Shown: in pieces, positions 23,705 through 30,677 of the stretch
Layout: each line of letters starts with the position of its first letter
How positions within the stretch are numbered: the stretch's first letter is position 1
Virus record (IMG/VR): IMGVR_UViG_3300025120_015076
Coordinates: 1-30,677 of that record
Length of the DNA: 30,677 bases
Strand: one strand, 5' to 3'
From: a virus
The notes under the pieces: generated by a model
Databases searched by the model: none
What the model saw: only the letters and a program-made list of their open reading frames with translations
What the model was told of the DNA's origin: nothing
Position numbers and translations under genes: made by a program

Positions 23705-23801
23705 ATCATTTTATTTGTGAGGCCGGAGCTCTCGGTTAATTTAATTGTGAACATAACAAGCGTGCCCTAGCTCCGCAATTTTATATTCGTGTATACGTAT
23801 A
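23705..23801 (-). promoter_or_regulatory. hsp20 upstream region: weak promoter and long-range stem
   Basis: This 97-bp spacer between gene 45 and hsp20 is unusually GC-rich in its middle. CGGAGCT at 23724-23730 can pair with AGCTCCG at 23769-23775 across a 38-base loop, placing a 7-bp stem in the hsp20 leader. A possible but weak promoter on the minus strand is TTTA, 19 bases, then TAAAATTG (23776-23783). The palindrome TATACGTATA (23792-23801) also lies here. These could regulate hsp20. The stem is unproven. Confidence 0.4.
23758..23797 (+). repeat. Right arm of the imperfect inverted repeat flanking hsp20
   Basis: This 40-base plus-strand stretch matches the minus-strand sequence at 23238-23274 with one base change in the first 14 and a few small gaps. 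The promoter word TATATTTA of the left arm is replaced by TGTATACG here, so only the left arm looks like a promoter. The arms may mark the ends of a small regulatory cassette around hsp20. Confidence 0.65.
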
Positions 23802-24548
23802 TTAAATATTTGCTTTCCGCACAACATAATAAAAACTATTCCAATTCTCTCCTTTAAATTCAAATTTCATTAAACCTTCTGAACTGATTTTCATAGTAGC
23901 TTCGGTAGCATCTTTATTATTATTCAATATATTTTTAATCATTTTAGAATCAAATGGAATTCGAGTTCCATATTTGATATCTGTTAAAGTAGTAAAAGGC
24001 ATTTGGTAGTCAATTTTATTAGTGTGTTTTAAATCATCACCAAAAGACATAACTAAAACATCTTGACCATCTAAATCTCTATCAATTGAAACAATTACAT
24101 TATCACTTTCAAGTGCATTATGTGCTTTAATTAGAGCACTAATACTATCACCATCTAATTGTGTAACAATTTTATAATTATCAGGATCATCTACTGTACC
24201 TACTTTTTGAATTAAAAGTAACTCACTAAGAGTATAATTAAGGGTATATGTAGAGTCTGAAATAATTAGTTTATCATAAATCTTAGCCTGGTCAGGTTTA
24301 GTTAAATTAATGAATACTTCACCACTAGTAATCCCTAATAATTTATTTAATTTTGATGTATCATATATCGCAACTTCTGCGTCTTTTAACGGGAATGATG
24401 CGTGATAAACGCGTCCAATCATATCTTTATATGGGGATTGGAAATCAACAGTTAATGCGTTATCTGCGATAGTCCATTTAACAGATTCAATTAATCCGTT
24501 TAGATGGTATTTACCAATCGTTGATTGTAATTCGTTCTTATTTATCAT
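23802..24548 (-). CDS. 45: T4 gp45-like sliding clamp
   Basis: This 248-residue protein is the processivity clamp. The call rests on fold pattern and position directly after the polymerase C-terminal gene (2 bp). It begins with a helix ELQSTIGKYHLNGLIESVKW, followed by two repeats of alternating beta strands (ALTVDFQS, YHASFPLKDAEVAIYD, then KYGTRIPFDSKMIKNILNNN, ATMKISSEGLMKFEFKG). The ending GENWNSFYYVVRK is like other phage clamps. Length is near the 228 of T4 gp45. A gp45 trimer encircles DNA and holds the polymerase. The neighbours gp43, gp44 and gp62 complete the holoenzyme. Confidence 0.88.
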   Translation of the reverse strand: MINKNELQSTIGKYHLNGLIESVKWTIADNALTVDFQSPYKDMIGRVYHASFPLKDAEVAIYDTSKLNKLLGITSGEVFINLTKPDQAKIYDKLIISDSTYTLNYTLSELLLIQKVGTVDDPDNYKIVTQLDGDSISALIKAHNALESDNVIVSIDRDLDGQDVLVMSFGDDLKHTNKIDYQMPFTTLTDIKYGTRIPFDSKMIKNILNNNKDATEATMKISSEGLMKFEFKGENWNSFYYVVRKANI

Positions 24549-24550
24549 AA

Positions 24551-25480
24551 CTAAAAATTAAAAAACATATTTCTATAAGGATTCATATTTAAATCCCAAC
24601 CTAAATCATTATAAAACCCAGCTAATTTACTTTCCAAAATTGTTTCAAATGATTTATTTTTATCTGCATATTGTGCTAACAATGTACGGATCTTATCTGG
24701 CATATCAAAATCTAAAAATGCTAAGGCATCTATTCTGTATGGGTTATCTTTTAAATATATCCATTTAATTTTATCACCTTGAGTAATTTTAGAATGTTGT
24801 TTATCTAACTTCCAAAAAGTAAGTAAATCATTATACTTAATTGCTGCTTTTACAGGAGCAGGAGCACCTTGAGCTATTATAGAAAACATTTCTCCAGGAC
24901 GAGGTGTTGATGCTAGATATTTATCTAAAGTTTTTACACGAGTAGGATTACCTAATACAGTAAGATCCATATCATCTGCTAATACTTTGGATCTAAATGC
25001 TTTTAACATTTCATCAATTTCTTTTTGAGGAGTACCTTTAATAACTTTTTGTAAAATATCTTTAAAGAAATCACTAAATATTTTTGGAAAATTAGCTTTC
25101 ATAAACTCTAATCCTTTAATATCTAAATCATCAGTTGGAACACCTTCTTTTTTAGTAATCCATTGTGCATATCTACGAGTATATCTAAAATAACCAGCAC
25201 GAATCATACACTCAGTTTTCATATCAAATCTATGGTTTTTAATATTAAAAGCTTCTAAAGCTAATACATCATAAGATTTTGTAATTAAATCTTGGTATTT
25301 AAGTGCAATTTTTTCAAGAGCTTCATCTCTTTTTTCCTCTGGCATATCATCAAAATTAGGATAAAGATGTCTAAGCATAGGTTCAGCATTATAATAATTA
25401 GAATCTGTATCTACATACACACAATAATTTGTATCTTCTTTATTACATATAAACCAAGGAGTACTTTCTAAATGTCTCAT
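24551..25480 (-). CDS. 43B: DNA polymerase B gp43, C-terminal part (motif C to end)
   Basis: This separate 309-residue protein is the thumb and C-terminal part of a T4-type family B polymerase. It has motif C YVDTDSNYY near the N-terminus (catalytic D24 and D26). The basic FRYTRRYAQWI (about residues 97-107) corresponds to the KKRY region of T4 gp43, and IKGLEFMK to its IMGME region. DNPYRIDALAFLDF follows. The C-terminal NMFFNF resembles the clamp-binding tail of gp43. The rest of the polymerase (exonuclease, motifs A and B) is a separate gene 2 kb upstream. The two chains total 895 residues, about the size of T4 gp43 (898). Its ATG overlaps the transaldolase stop (TAATG). The two chains must associate to give a complete active site. 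Confidence 0.93.
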   Translation of the reverse strand: MRHLESTPWFICNKEDTNYCVYVDTDSNYYNAEPMLRHLYPNFDDMPEEKRDEALEKIALKYQDLITKSYDVLALEAFNIKNHRFDMKTECMIRAGYFRYTRRYAQWITKKEGVPTDDLDIKGLEFMKANFPKIFSDFFKDILQKVIKGTPQKEIDEMLKAFRSKVLADDMDLTVLGNPTRVKTLDKYLASTPRPGEMFSIIAQGAPAPVKAAIKYNDLLTFWKLDKQHSKITQGDKIKWIYLKDNPYRIDALAFLDFDMPDKIRTLLAQYADKNKSFETILESKLAGFYNDLGWDLNMNPYRNMFFNF

Positions 25481-26118
25481 TACATTGATTGTATATCTTT
25501 TTCAAATAATTCAATACCAGTTGTAGTTAAGGGGTGTTCGAACATTTGTTCTAAAACTTTTAAAGGAACTGTTATAACATCAGCTCCTGCTTTTAATGCT
25601 TTAACTACATGCATAGGATGTCTAACACTCGATACCATAATATTAGTATTAATTATTACTTTTGTAAGTTCAGATATAAACAATAATGCATCATGACCCG
25701 TATCATCAAGTCTACCTACTAAAGGACATATGTAAGTTGAATTTACATTAGCACATAAAATAGCTTGGTTATGAGAAAATATAAGATGCATATTTGTTTT
25801 ATCCCCATTTAAAATAGCTATATTACAAGCTTCCACCCCATCAGGGGAAAATGGAATTTTAAAAACTAAATTTGAGTCGTTTGATTGGGTTTTAAGTCGT
25901 GTGATATTATTTAATATCTCATCTTTAGATTTACCCCAGGCCTCAACATGGATTTCTCCAACAGGCATAACTTCTCTTATTTTTTTAACCATATCAATGT
26001 CATCTAACATTCCATGTCTTTTTGCTAAAGTAGGATTTGTAGTCACTCCTGATAAAATACCCATATTTGAGTATTTTTTAATTTGATTTAGATCTAATGT
26101 GTCTAAAAAGATTTTCAT
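25480..26118 (-). CDS. talC: TalC-type transaldolase / fructose-6-phosphate aldolase-like
   Basis: This 212-residue protein is a small class I aldolase. It begins MKIFLDTLDLNQIKKY (catalytic-site D6), has GVTTNPTLA near 24-32, and the Schiff-base lysine in LVFKIPFSPDG (K87). CPLVGRLDDTGHDAL and SSVRHPMHV follow near 131-175, and GADVITVP near 178. TalC-type transaldolases are well-known auxiliary metabolic genes of cyanophages, where they push carbon through the pentose phosphate pathway for nucleotides. Here it sits in the cassette that separates the two gp43 pieces, coupled to the HAD gene (ATGA) and to gene 43B (TAATG). It might supply pentose phosphates for nucleotides or for arabinose-5-phosphate used by the KDO-8-P synthase nearby. 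Confidence 0.92.
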   Translation of the reverse strand: MKIFLDTLDLNQIKKYSNMGILSGVTTNPTLAKRHGMLDDIDMVKKIREVMPVGEIHVEAWGKSKDEILNNITRLKTQSNDSNLVFKIPFSPDGVEACNIAILNGDKTNMHLIFSHNQAILCANVNSTYICPLVGRLDDTGHDALLFISELTKVIINTNIMVSSVRHPMHVVKALKAGADVITVPLKVLEQMFEHPLTTTGIELFEKDIQSM

Positions 26119-26420
26119 ATTTCTTCTATTCTTTTGGTTTTATCACAAATTAATAAATCATATGGTGGTTTATTTCCTACCATTAGATCATGATGTTTAC
26201 ATTCCCATTCTTGAAGTTGAGATTTAGTTATATCGTACCAATCAATACCTGTTGTACCTCCTCTAGCAGTCCAGTAAGTAATTGTATGTCCTTCACTATA
26301 TAGCTTATTTATTTTTTCTATATTTTCATAGTGAGGGATTGCAGTTGAATAATCGGGATTTATATATTCCCTATTTTCATAAAAACAAATAGTTTCATCT
26401 ATATCAACATATATATTCAT
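26115..26420 (-). CDS. Small HAD-like phosphatase (EcbF/BcbF type)
   Basis: This 101-residue protein starts with the HAD motif I YVDIDETIC (nucleophile Asp D6 and D8). The second motif YWTARG follows at about residues 49-54 (Thr/Ser and Arg). A late acidic LLICDKTK occurs near 88-95. Very short HAD proteins of this type include EcbF/BcbF-like capsule-biosynthesis phosphatases. The gene lies between kdsA and talC, so it could remove the phosphate from KDO-8-phosphate, a step normally done by the larger KdsC HAD enzyme. That is inference from position. It is coupled to talC by ATGA and starts 5 bp after the kdsA stop. Confidence 0.75.
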   Translation of the reverse strand: MNIYVDIDETICFYENREYINPDYSTAIPHYENIEKINKLYSEGHTITYWTARGGTTGIDWYDITKSQLQEWECKHHDLMVGNKPPYDLLICDKTKRIEEI

Positions 26421-26425
26421 AATTT

Positions 26426-27232
26426 TTAATTAATAACTTTACAAATATTATTTAAAACATTTTCTAGATTATTTAATGTAATACTACTTGTACCATCTGA
26501 CAAGGCATTATCTGGGTTGTTGTGGACTTCTAAAAATAATCCATCTATACCAATTGCAGCTGCTGCTTTTGCTAAGGGTTCTACAAAATGTTTATTTGAA
26601 CCACTACTACCCCCAGAACATCCTTTTTGAACTGAATGGGTTGCATCAAATATAACGGGGGCATAGTTTTTCATAATAAGTAAATTCCTCATATCTACTA
26701 TATAATCTCCATATCCAAAAGTGTTTCCACGTTCAGTTAAAATAACATTATTGTTATCGGACATTACAACTTTATTAACAGCTCGTTCCATATCAACACC
26801 ATTTACAAATTGAGCTTTTTTTATATTAACAGGTAACCCTGTTTTAGCTGCTGCAACTAATAAATCAGTTTGCCTACATAAAAACGCAGGGATTTGGATT
26901 AAATCAATACAATTTTTTAAAGCATCAGCCTGCCAAGGTTCGTGAATATCAGTAGTAACTGGGATATTTAATTCATTACGAATTTTACTAAAAATTTTGA
27001 TTGCTTCTTCAATTGGTACCCCTCGATAATTTTCTAATTTTGTCCTGTTTGCTTTATCAAAAGATGCTTTAAAAATAAAAGGAATGTTTAATTTATCTGT
27101 AATTTTTTTTATTTGTTCTGCCATAAAAAAAGTATGCTCAGCATTTTCAATAACACAAGGTCCTGAAATTAGAATAAATGGAGTGGATTCTCCAAAAATT
27201 ATTTTATCTTTTATTTTAACTGAAGTGATCAT
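26426..27232 (-). CDS. kdsA: KDO-8-phosphate synthase, metal-dependent type
   Basis: This 268-residue enzyme condenses phosphoenolpyruvate with arabinose 5-phosphate to give KDO-8-phosphate, a precursor of LPS Kdo. Family landmarks are SGPCVIE (C26), KASFDKANRT, IPAFLCRQTDLL, NIKKAQF, LTERGNTFGYG, DATHS (H199) and EVHNNPDNALSDG (E235, D246). The Cys, His, Glu and Asp are the metal ligands of the metal-dependent class, whereas E. coli KdsA has Asn in place of the Cys and is metal-free. Length is normal (about 265-285). It is inserted between the gp43 pieces, 2 bp after the 81-residue gene and 5 bp before the HAD gene. A phage could use it to add Kdo-like sugars or to alter host LPS. Confidence 0.95.
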   Translation of the reverse strand: MITSVKIKDKIIFGESTPFILISGPCVIENAEHTFFMAEQIKKITDKLNIPFIFKASFDKANRTKLENYRGVPIEEAIKIFSKIRNELNIPVTTDIHEPWQADALKNCIDLIQIPAFLCRQTDLLVAAAKTGLPVNIKKAQFVNGVDMERAVNKVVMSDNNNVILTERGNTFGYGDYIVDMRNLLIMKNYAPVIFDATHSVQKGCSGGSSGSNKHFVEPLAKAAAAIGIDGLFLEVHNNPDNALSDGTSSITLNNLENVLNNICKVIN

Positions 27233-27234
27233 AT

Positions 27235-27480
27235 TTAGTCTTCGTCTTCTTTAAATACAGATTCAACTTCACCTTTATTATTTAAAAGTAAATCAGGAGT
27301 TGATATAATAAATTGATCTCCTTTAAGGCTAAATTTACCTCCTTGTTTAAGCATTTTTCTAAAGAAATTTTCTGAGTGTTCACTCCAATTTTCTCCTTTA
27401 GAAACTATTTCTTCTTTGGTTAAAGTTTTTCCGTTACATTGAACTTCAACTCCTTTTCTAATTGCTTGTTTTGTAATCAT
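27235..27480 (-). CDS. Small phage protein of unknown function
   Basis: This 81-residue protein has a helical-turn start (MITKQAIRKGVEVQCNGK), a TKEEIVSKG helix cap, and an aromatic/basic middle (ENFFRKMLKQGGKFSLKGDQF) ending in a beta strand (FIISTPDLLL) and an acidic tail. I recall similar short proteins in other T4-like phages but cannot verify this. Its ATG overlaps the stop of the N-terminal gp43 gene by 4 bp (ATGA), so it is the first gene of the inserted cassette and is translationally coupled to the polymerase. A nucleic-acid-binding role would fit the basic patch, but nothing more specific is visible. Confidence 0.65.
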   Translation of the reverse strand: MITKQAIRKGVEVQCNGKTLTKEEIVSKGENWSEHSENFFRKMLKQGGKFSLKGDQFIISTPDLLLNNKGEVESVFKEDED

Positions 27481-29237
27481 AATTGTATTTTTCCTTCCAT
27501 TACTTGATTCATATGTGTATTGGCAAATAATGCTGATTCTTGAATGATTCTTTGACCTGTTAAGGTGATAGATTCACTTAAAATTACATTACCATATCTA
27601 AAACTGCCAAGAGCGGTAGCACCATACAAACTATTCAATAAAATTTTCATTGTATGTTGTTTTAAGTGCATTTGTTCACCTAAAGCTTTATTACCAGCTG
27701 TGTAGGCTTCTTTCATTTTATTTTTATATATAACTCTTTCATCAAACCATTTTGAAAGAATAGTTTTAAGTACTGAATCAGAATCGGTTCTATACATTAC
27801 ACCATTAGCAGAAACAGCTAGATTATTACTTTCAATTAATTTAACAATTTCAGAAATTTTCATTTCAATTGTTCTACGTTGTGGGTTTTGAATTGTTAAT
27901 TCTTCATCTTGATCCATTTGTTTTAGATCATTTAAAGCATATCTACAATTAAATATTTCTTTACCTTCAACTACTACTTTTTCAGGAGATATCATAATTC
28001 GACCTACTAAAGTTTCTTTCCCAATGTTCAAAGACATAATAATAGATGGGTATAGTGAAGTTAAATCTTCATCAAACATATAATTAAAAATGCCTGCTGT
28101 AGGGCAAAATAAATAACCACCAGCATAATTTTTTTTATGGATTGGATTAACATCTTTTGCAGGAGGAGCAACTCCTTGACTTAATAAATAAGCTGATATA
28201 GCTCCATCTTGAGTTCTAGTGTTAGCATAAACTTCACTATAATTATGCTTTCCTTTATGAGATAGATTTTTAGTTAAAGCTAAATATTCTAGCTTTTCAT
28301 CTAAAAGCTTTAAAATCTCAACATCACGGAAATTATATTGAATAAATTTATAAATGTCATCTTCAAATAATTTATCTAAATTACCATCATATTCAATTTT
28401 ATTTAAACCTGTATATTTTTCTCCAATATCATCTAACTTAAATGAGGGTTCATCTCTAAAACTAAATTTCTTATGCAATCTCATATAATCAAGAGATTCA
28501 ACACCTATAATATCAACATATTGATCTTTTTTCCACCAATATTTACTATCTCTTTTAGCTTTTACTATACCTAAAGGAGATAAACTATTAGCTGCCCGTT
28601 TGCTTACAACTGAATAAATTCTATAGTATAAGTAAGGAATATCAAAGTAATCACTATTCCAACCAATTAAAATATCAGGGTCTAATTCCTTAAAACGTTT
28701 AACAAAAGATTTTAGTAATTCTAATTCAGTAGAACAAGGTATAATTTCTTTATTCTTAGCTTTAGTATGGCTAAGTTGTTTTTTCTTATCTAAAATTAAG
28801 ATACCCCACTTATCTGCTTGTTTATCATACCAAGCAATAGACGTAATGGGTTTTGGAGCTGATTCAATATATTCTTCGGTAAGAGCTCCTCCCATTTCAC
28901 ACTCTATATCAAAAAATATTTCTTTATGTGTAGTAGAAGGTTCATCGTTAATCCCATATCTGTCAATAAGAAATTTTTGATATGGGGGCATATCTTGAAA
29001 ATGTAAACCTAAAGTATTATCAGATGAATATTCTGGGTTTTTAGAGAATTTCCAGTCTATTATAGGTTTAACAAATTCACCTTTTAACCCTCTATGTGTA
29101 GCTTGATCTTTACTACATTCAACATAAGCTTTATCTTTATAACCAACAACTTGATGTTTTCCGTCATCTTCCCATAAGTGCATTTCATAATGATTAGGCC
29201 CTAATTTTTTGCCTTGATAACACTTTTTATAACTCAT
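27477..29237 (-). CDS. 43A: DNA polymerase B gp43, N-terminal part (exonuclease, motifs A and B)
   Basis: This 586-residue protein has the 3'-5' exonuclease motifs FFDIECE (Exo I, D110 and E112), IGWNSDYFDIPY (Exo II, about 191-202) and YNFRDVEIL (Exo III, D305). It has polymerase motif A DLTSLYPSII (D391) and motif B KILLNSLYGA (K531). It ends at MEGKIQL with a TGA directly before the place where motif C (DTDS) should come. No further polymerase sequence follows in any frame of the downstream gene. The missing C-terminal part is encoded 2 kb downstream as 43B. The stop overlaps the next ATG (ATGA), and the 5' end overlaps the MazG-like gene by 4 bp. Motifs are intact, so this looks like a functional split, not a decayed gene. 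Confidence 0.96.
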   Translation of the reverse strand: MSYKKCYQGKKLGPNHYEMHLWEDDGKHQVVGYKDKAYVECSKDQATHRGLKGEFVKPIIDWKFSKNPEYSSDNTLGLHFQDMPPYQKFLIDRYGINDEPSTTHKEIFFDIECEMGGALTEEYIESAPKPITSIAWYDKQADKWGILILDKKKQLSHTKAKNKEIIPCSTELELLKSFVKRFKELDPDILIGWNSDYFDIPYLYYRIYSVVSKRAANSLSPLGIVKAKRDSKYWWKKDQYVDIIGVESLDYMRLHKKFSFRDEPSFKLDDIGEKYTGLNKIEYDGNLDKLFEDDIYKFIQYNFRDVEILKLLDEKLEYLALTKNLSHKGKHNYSEVYANTRTQDGAISAYLLSQGVAPPAKDVNPIHKKNYAGGYLFCPTAGIFNYMFDEDLTSLYPSIIMSLNIGKETLVGRIMISPEKVVVEGKEIFNCRYALNDLKQMDQDEELTIQNPQRRTIEMKISEIVKLIESNNLAVSANGVMYRTDSDSVLKTILSKWFDERVIYKNKMKEAYTAGNKALGEQMHLKQHTMKILLNSLYGATALGSFRYGNVILSESITLTGQRIIQESALFANTHMNQVMEGKIQL

Positions 29238-29920
29238 TTGGTGAATTTTGCAGCTGAGGGGTGGTGATTAAAATGTTTGAAAAATGCTTGTTTATCCGAT
29301 TCAATAAAAAACTTTTTTAAATCTGGTCTATAATAATTAATACTTTTCATTACCTTTTTATCCCGGGATCTATAGACAATATAATACTTTCCAACCTTCT
29401 CGTAGTGACAAGATTCATTTTGTTCTTTGGAACGTCTTTCCACCGTCTCTTGTGCCTCCTTTTCGTTATTGCAAGCCTTTGACATATTACTCCCTTGGAC
29501 TTCTTGATACGCATCCCATAATTTATTCTTAAGACCATGAAGCATAGCTCCGTTGCCAATCGAGACGTAGGCAATGTCACATAAAGCATCAAGTACCTCA
29601 ACAATATCACCTGCTTCACAGGCAGCTTTGTACTCTTCAAGTTCTTCGAGAATGAAGTCATAAACAAACATCCATTCAGCTTTGTTTTCAGGTATATTAG
29701 GTTCATAATTATTAGGTTTTCCCATTGTGGCATTAAATTCTTCTACTTCACTCACAAATGGGACATACTCCCCCTTAAACTTAGCTACAATTTTATCAGC
29801 CATTAAATCAGCCCATTCTGATTCAGGGGTCATACTTAGTTGATCTCTATCTCTAAGTGAACTAAGGGTACCTAATCCCTTAATTAGTTCTAATGCTATT
29901 TCATCTTTAAAATTACTCAT
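29234..29920 (-). CDS. MazG-like nucleotide pyrophosphohydrolase
   Basis: This 228-residue protein has an all-alpha NTP pyrophosphohydrolase core. EELEEYKAACEAGD (about residues 92-105; E92, E93, E95 and E96 form the metal site) is followed by VLDALCDIAYVSIG (D111, D115). AYQEVQGSNMSKACNNEKEA near 137-156 resembles phosphoribosyl-ATP pyrophosphatase-like phage proteins. The N-terminal 85 residues (with VEEFNATMGKP) and the C-terminal YYIVYRSRDKKVMK region extend the core. MazG-type enzymes remove or recycle nucleotides, and phage versions may modulate host alarmones or nucleotide pools. It lies between folE and the polymerase gene, coupled to the polymerase by ATGA. Confidence 0.82.
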   Translation of the reverse strand: MSNFKDEIALELIKGLGTLSSLRDRDQLSMTPESEWADLMADKIVAKFKGEYVPFVSEVEEFNATMGKPNNYEPNIPENKAEWMFVYDFILEELEEYKAACEAGDIVEVLDALCDIAYVSIGNGAMLHGLKNKLWDAYQEVQGSNMSKACNNEKEAQETVERRSKEQNESCHYEKVGKYYIVYRSRDKKVMKSINYYRPDLKKFFIESDKQAFFKHFNHHPSAAKFTK

Positions 29921-29922
29921 AA

Positions 29923-30618
29923 TTAAATGTTATGTCCACCGTTATTAATTTTTAAACTATCAAAAAACTCTTTACGAGCATTATTTGTATCTTCTCTAAA
30001 AGCACCTGATGCTTTAGTAGTAACCATTGCTGCTCCTTGATGTTTAACACCTCTACAAGAAACACAGTTATGAGTACCTACAATAGTAACAATTACACCT
30101 AAATTGCCTTCTGTAATTTTAGATACGGCATTGTGTATTGCTGATGTTAATTGTTCTTGAATAGCACCTCTACGACCAAATAATTCTACAATTCTATTAA
30201 GTTTAGATAAACCAATTACTTGACCATCTTCACCTGCAATATAACCAATATGAACAACTCCTCCAATTGTTTGATGGTGGTGTGAACACATAGATGTTAA
30301 TGGGATATTTCTTTCAATAACTACTCCATCATAACCATCTGAAGGAAATGAAGTAATAGGAGACATTGCTGTATAACGACCAGCCCATAAATCATTTACA
30401 TATGCTTTAGATACTCGACGAGGAGTTTCCATTGAATTTGGATCATTTCTCCAATCACATTTTAAAGCATCTAAAAACTTACCATAAGCTTCAGTAGCTT
30501 CATCTATCATTTCTTGTTTTTGATCCTTGTTAAGTGGGAAACCAGGTGCAACTCCATTAGCAAAACCTTCTTGTACCACTTCTAATTCTTCGTGGATTTT
30601 TCTTCGTTTGTTTTCCAT
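29923..30618 (-). CDS. folE: GTP cyclohydrolase I
   Basis: This 231-residue enzyme converts GTP to dihydroneopterin triphosphate, the first step to folates and to 7-deazaguanine bases. The zinc ligands are visible in SMCSHHH (C111, H114) and THNCVSCRG (C185). IGLSKLNRIVELFGRR, AIQEQLT and VKHQGAAMVT are typical of the family. Length is close to E. coli FolE (222) with a slightly longer N-terminus. It is the first gene after the rightmost promoter, upstream of a MazG-like gene and the polymerase. Phage FolE is known in marine myoviruses. In some phages it feeds 7-deazaguanine DNA modification, but no queC/D/E genes are in this window. Confidence 0.95.
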   Translation of the reverse strand: MENKRRKIHEELEVVQEGFANGVAPGFPLNKDQKQEMIDEATEAYGKFLDALKCDWRNDPNSMETPRRVSKAYVNDLWAGRYTAMSPITSFPSDGYDGVVIERNIPLTSMCSHHHQTIGGVVHIGYIAGEDGQVIGLSKLNRIVELFGRRGAIQEQLTSAIHNAVSKITEGNLGVIVTIVGTHNCVSCRGVKHQGAAMVTTKASGAFREDTNNARKEFFDSLKINNGGHNI

Positions 30619-30638
30619 GTATTATAACTTATTTTGGG

Positions 30639-30670
30639 TAAATATAATAACTAATTTAATTAAAGCCAAA
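30639..30670 (-). promoter_or_regulatory. Bacteroidota-type promoter before folE and the polymerase genes
   Basis: On the minus strand TTTGG begins at 30670, followed after TTTG by 20 bases and TATATTTAC (TATATTTA at 30639-30646). Spacing and sequence equal those at 12339-12370 and 20077-20108. It lies 20 bp before the folE ATG and probably drives the folE, mazG-like, 43A, cassette, 43B and 45 genes. The rest of the spacer up to the window edge is AT-rich with nothing else recognisable. Confidence 0.7.
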
Positions 30671-30677
30671 TTATAAA

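Noticed and set aside
25480-27480. Intein or group I intron as the cause of the split polymerase
   Set aside because: The gap holds four separate genes with their own starts and stops. No intein splice residues, HNH or LAGLIDADG motif were seen, and neither polymerase piece continues into the insert.

Overview
The window looks like part of the genome of a large, AT-rich, T4-like tailed phage. All 44 supported genes lie on the minus strand and are packed with ATGA or TAATG stop/start overlaps or gaps of a few bases. The T4-type replisome identifies the phage: family B DNA polymerase (gp43, in two pieces), sliding clamp (gp45) and both clamp-loader subunits (gp44, gp62). No capsid, tail or terminase gene is visible. 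I infer a host in Bacteroidota. Three intergenic spacers carry TTTGG-N19-TATATTTAC, close to the Bacteroidota sigma consensus TTTG-N19-21-TAnnTTTG. A fourth spacer carries the -7 half. Gene starts lack clear Shine-Dalgarno sites and have A-rich leaders. The host is an inference, not an observation.

In the direction of transcription (right to left), 30.6-23.8 kb holds GTP cyclohydrolase I, a MazG-like pyrophosphohydrolase, the N-terminal part of gp43 (exonuclease, motifs A and B), four inserted genes (an unknown 81-residue protein, KDO-8-P synthase, a small HAD phosphatase, a TalC-type transaldolase), the C-terminal part of gp43 (motif C onward), and gp45. From 23.7 to 20.7 kb comes a chaperone block: Hsp20, a small unknown protein, GroES, GroEL and an 83-residue protein coupled to groEL. 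From 20.7 to 16.9 kb are an FkbM-type methyltransferase, gp44, three small proteins, gp62, a small protein, a second FkbM methyltransferase and a DUF1599 (Nmad1-like) protein.

From 16.9 to 1 kb the window is mostly a surface-glycan region: several GT-A and GT-B glycosyltransferases, three DegT-family sugar aminotransferases, two extended SDR epimerase/dehydratases, a short nucleotide-sugar 6-dehydrogenase, two left-handed beta-helix acyltransferases, a GNAT, a DUF1919 protein, an Mpo1-like (DUF962) membrane protein, and a Gfo/Idh/MocA oxidoreductase cut by the left edge. A Cas4/AddB-like Fe-S nuclease and a ribbon-helix-helix protein sit inside it.

The genes suggest a phage that copies its DNA with its own replisome, supports folding with its own chaperonin pair, and makes or remodels amino-sugar/uronic-acid glycans, possibly with Kdo. 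The targets of the glycan (host envelope, virion or DNA) cannot be read from the sequence. The most notable structures are the polymerase split just before motif C with a metabolic cassette in the gap, the phage-borne GroEL/GroES/Hsp20 block, and a near-complete set of enzymes resembling the WbpA/B/E/D amino-sugar pathway.
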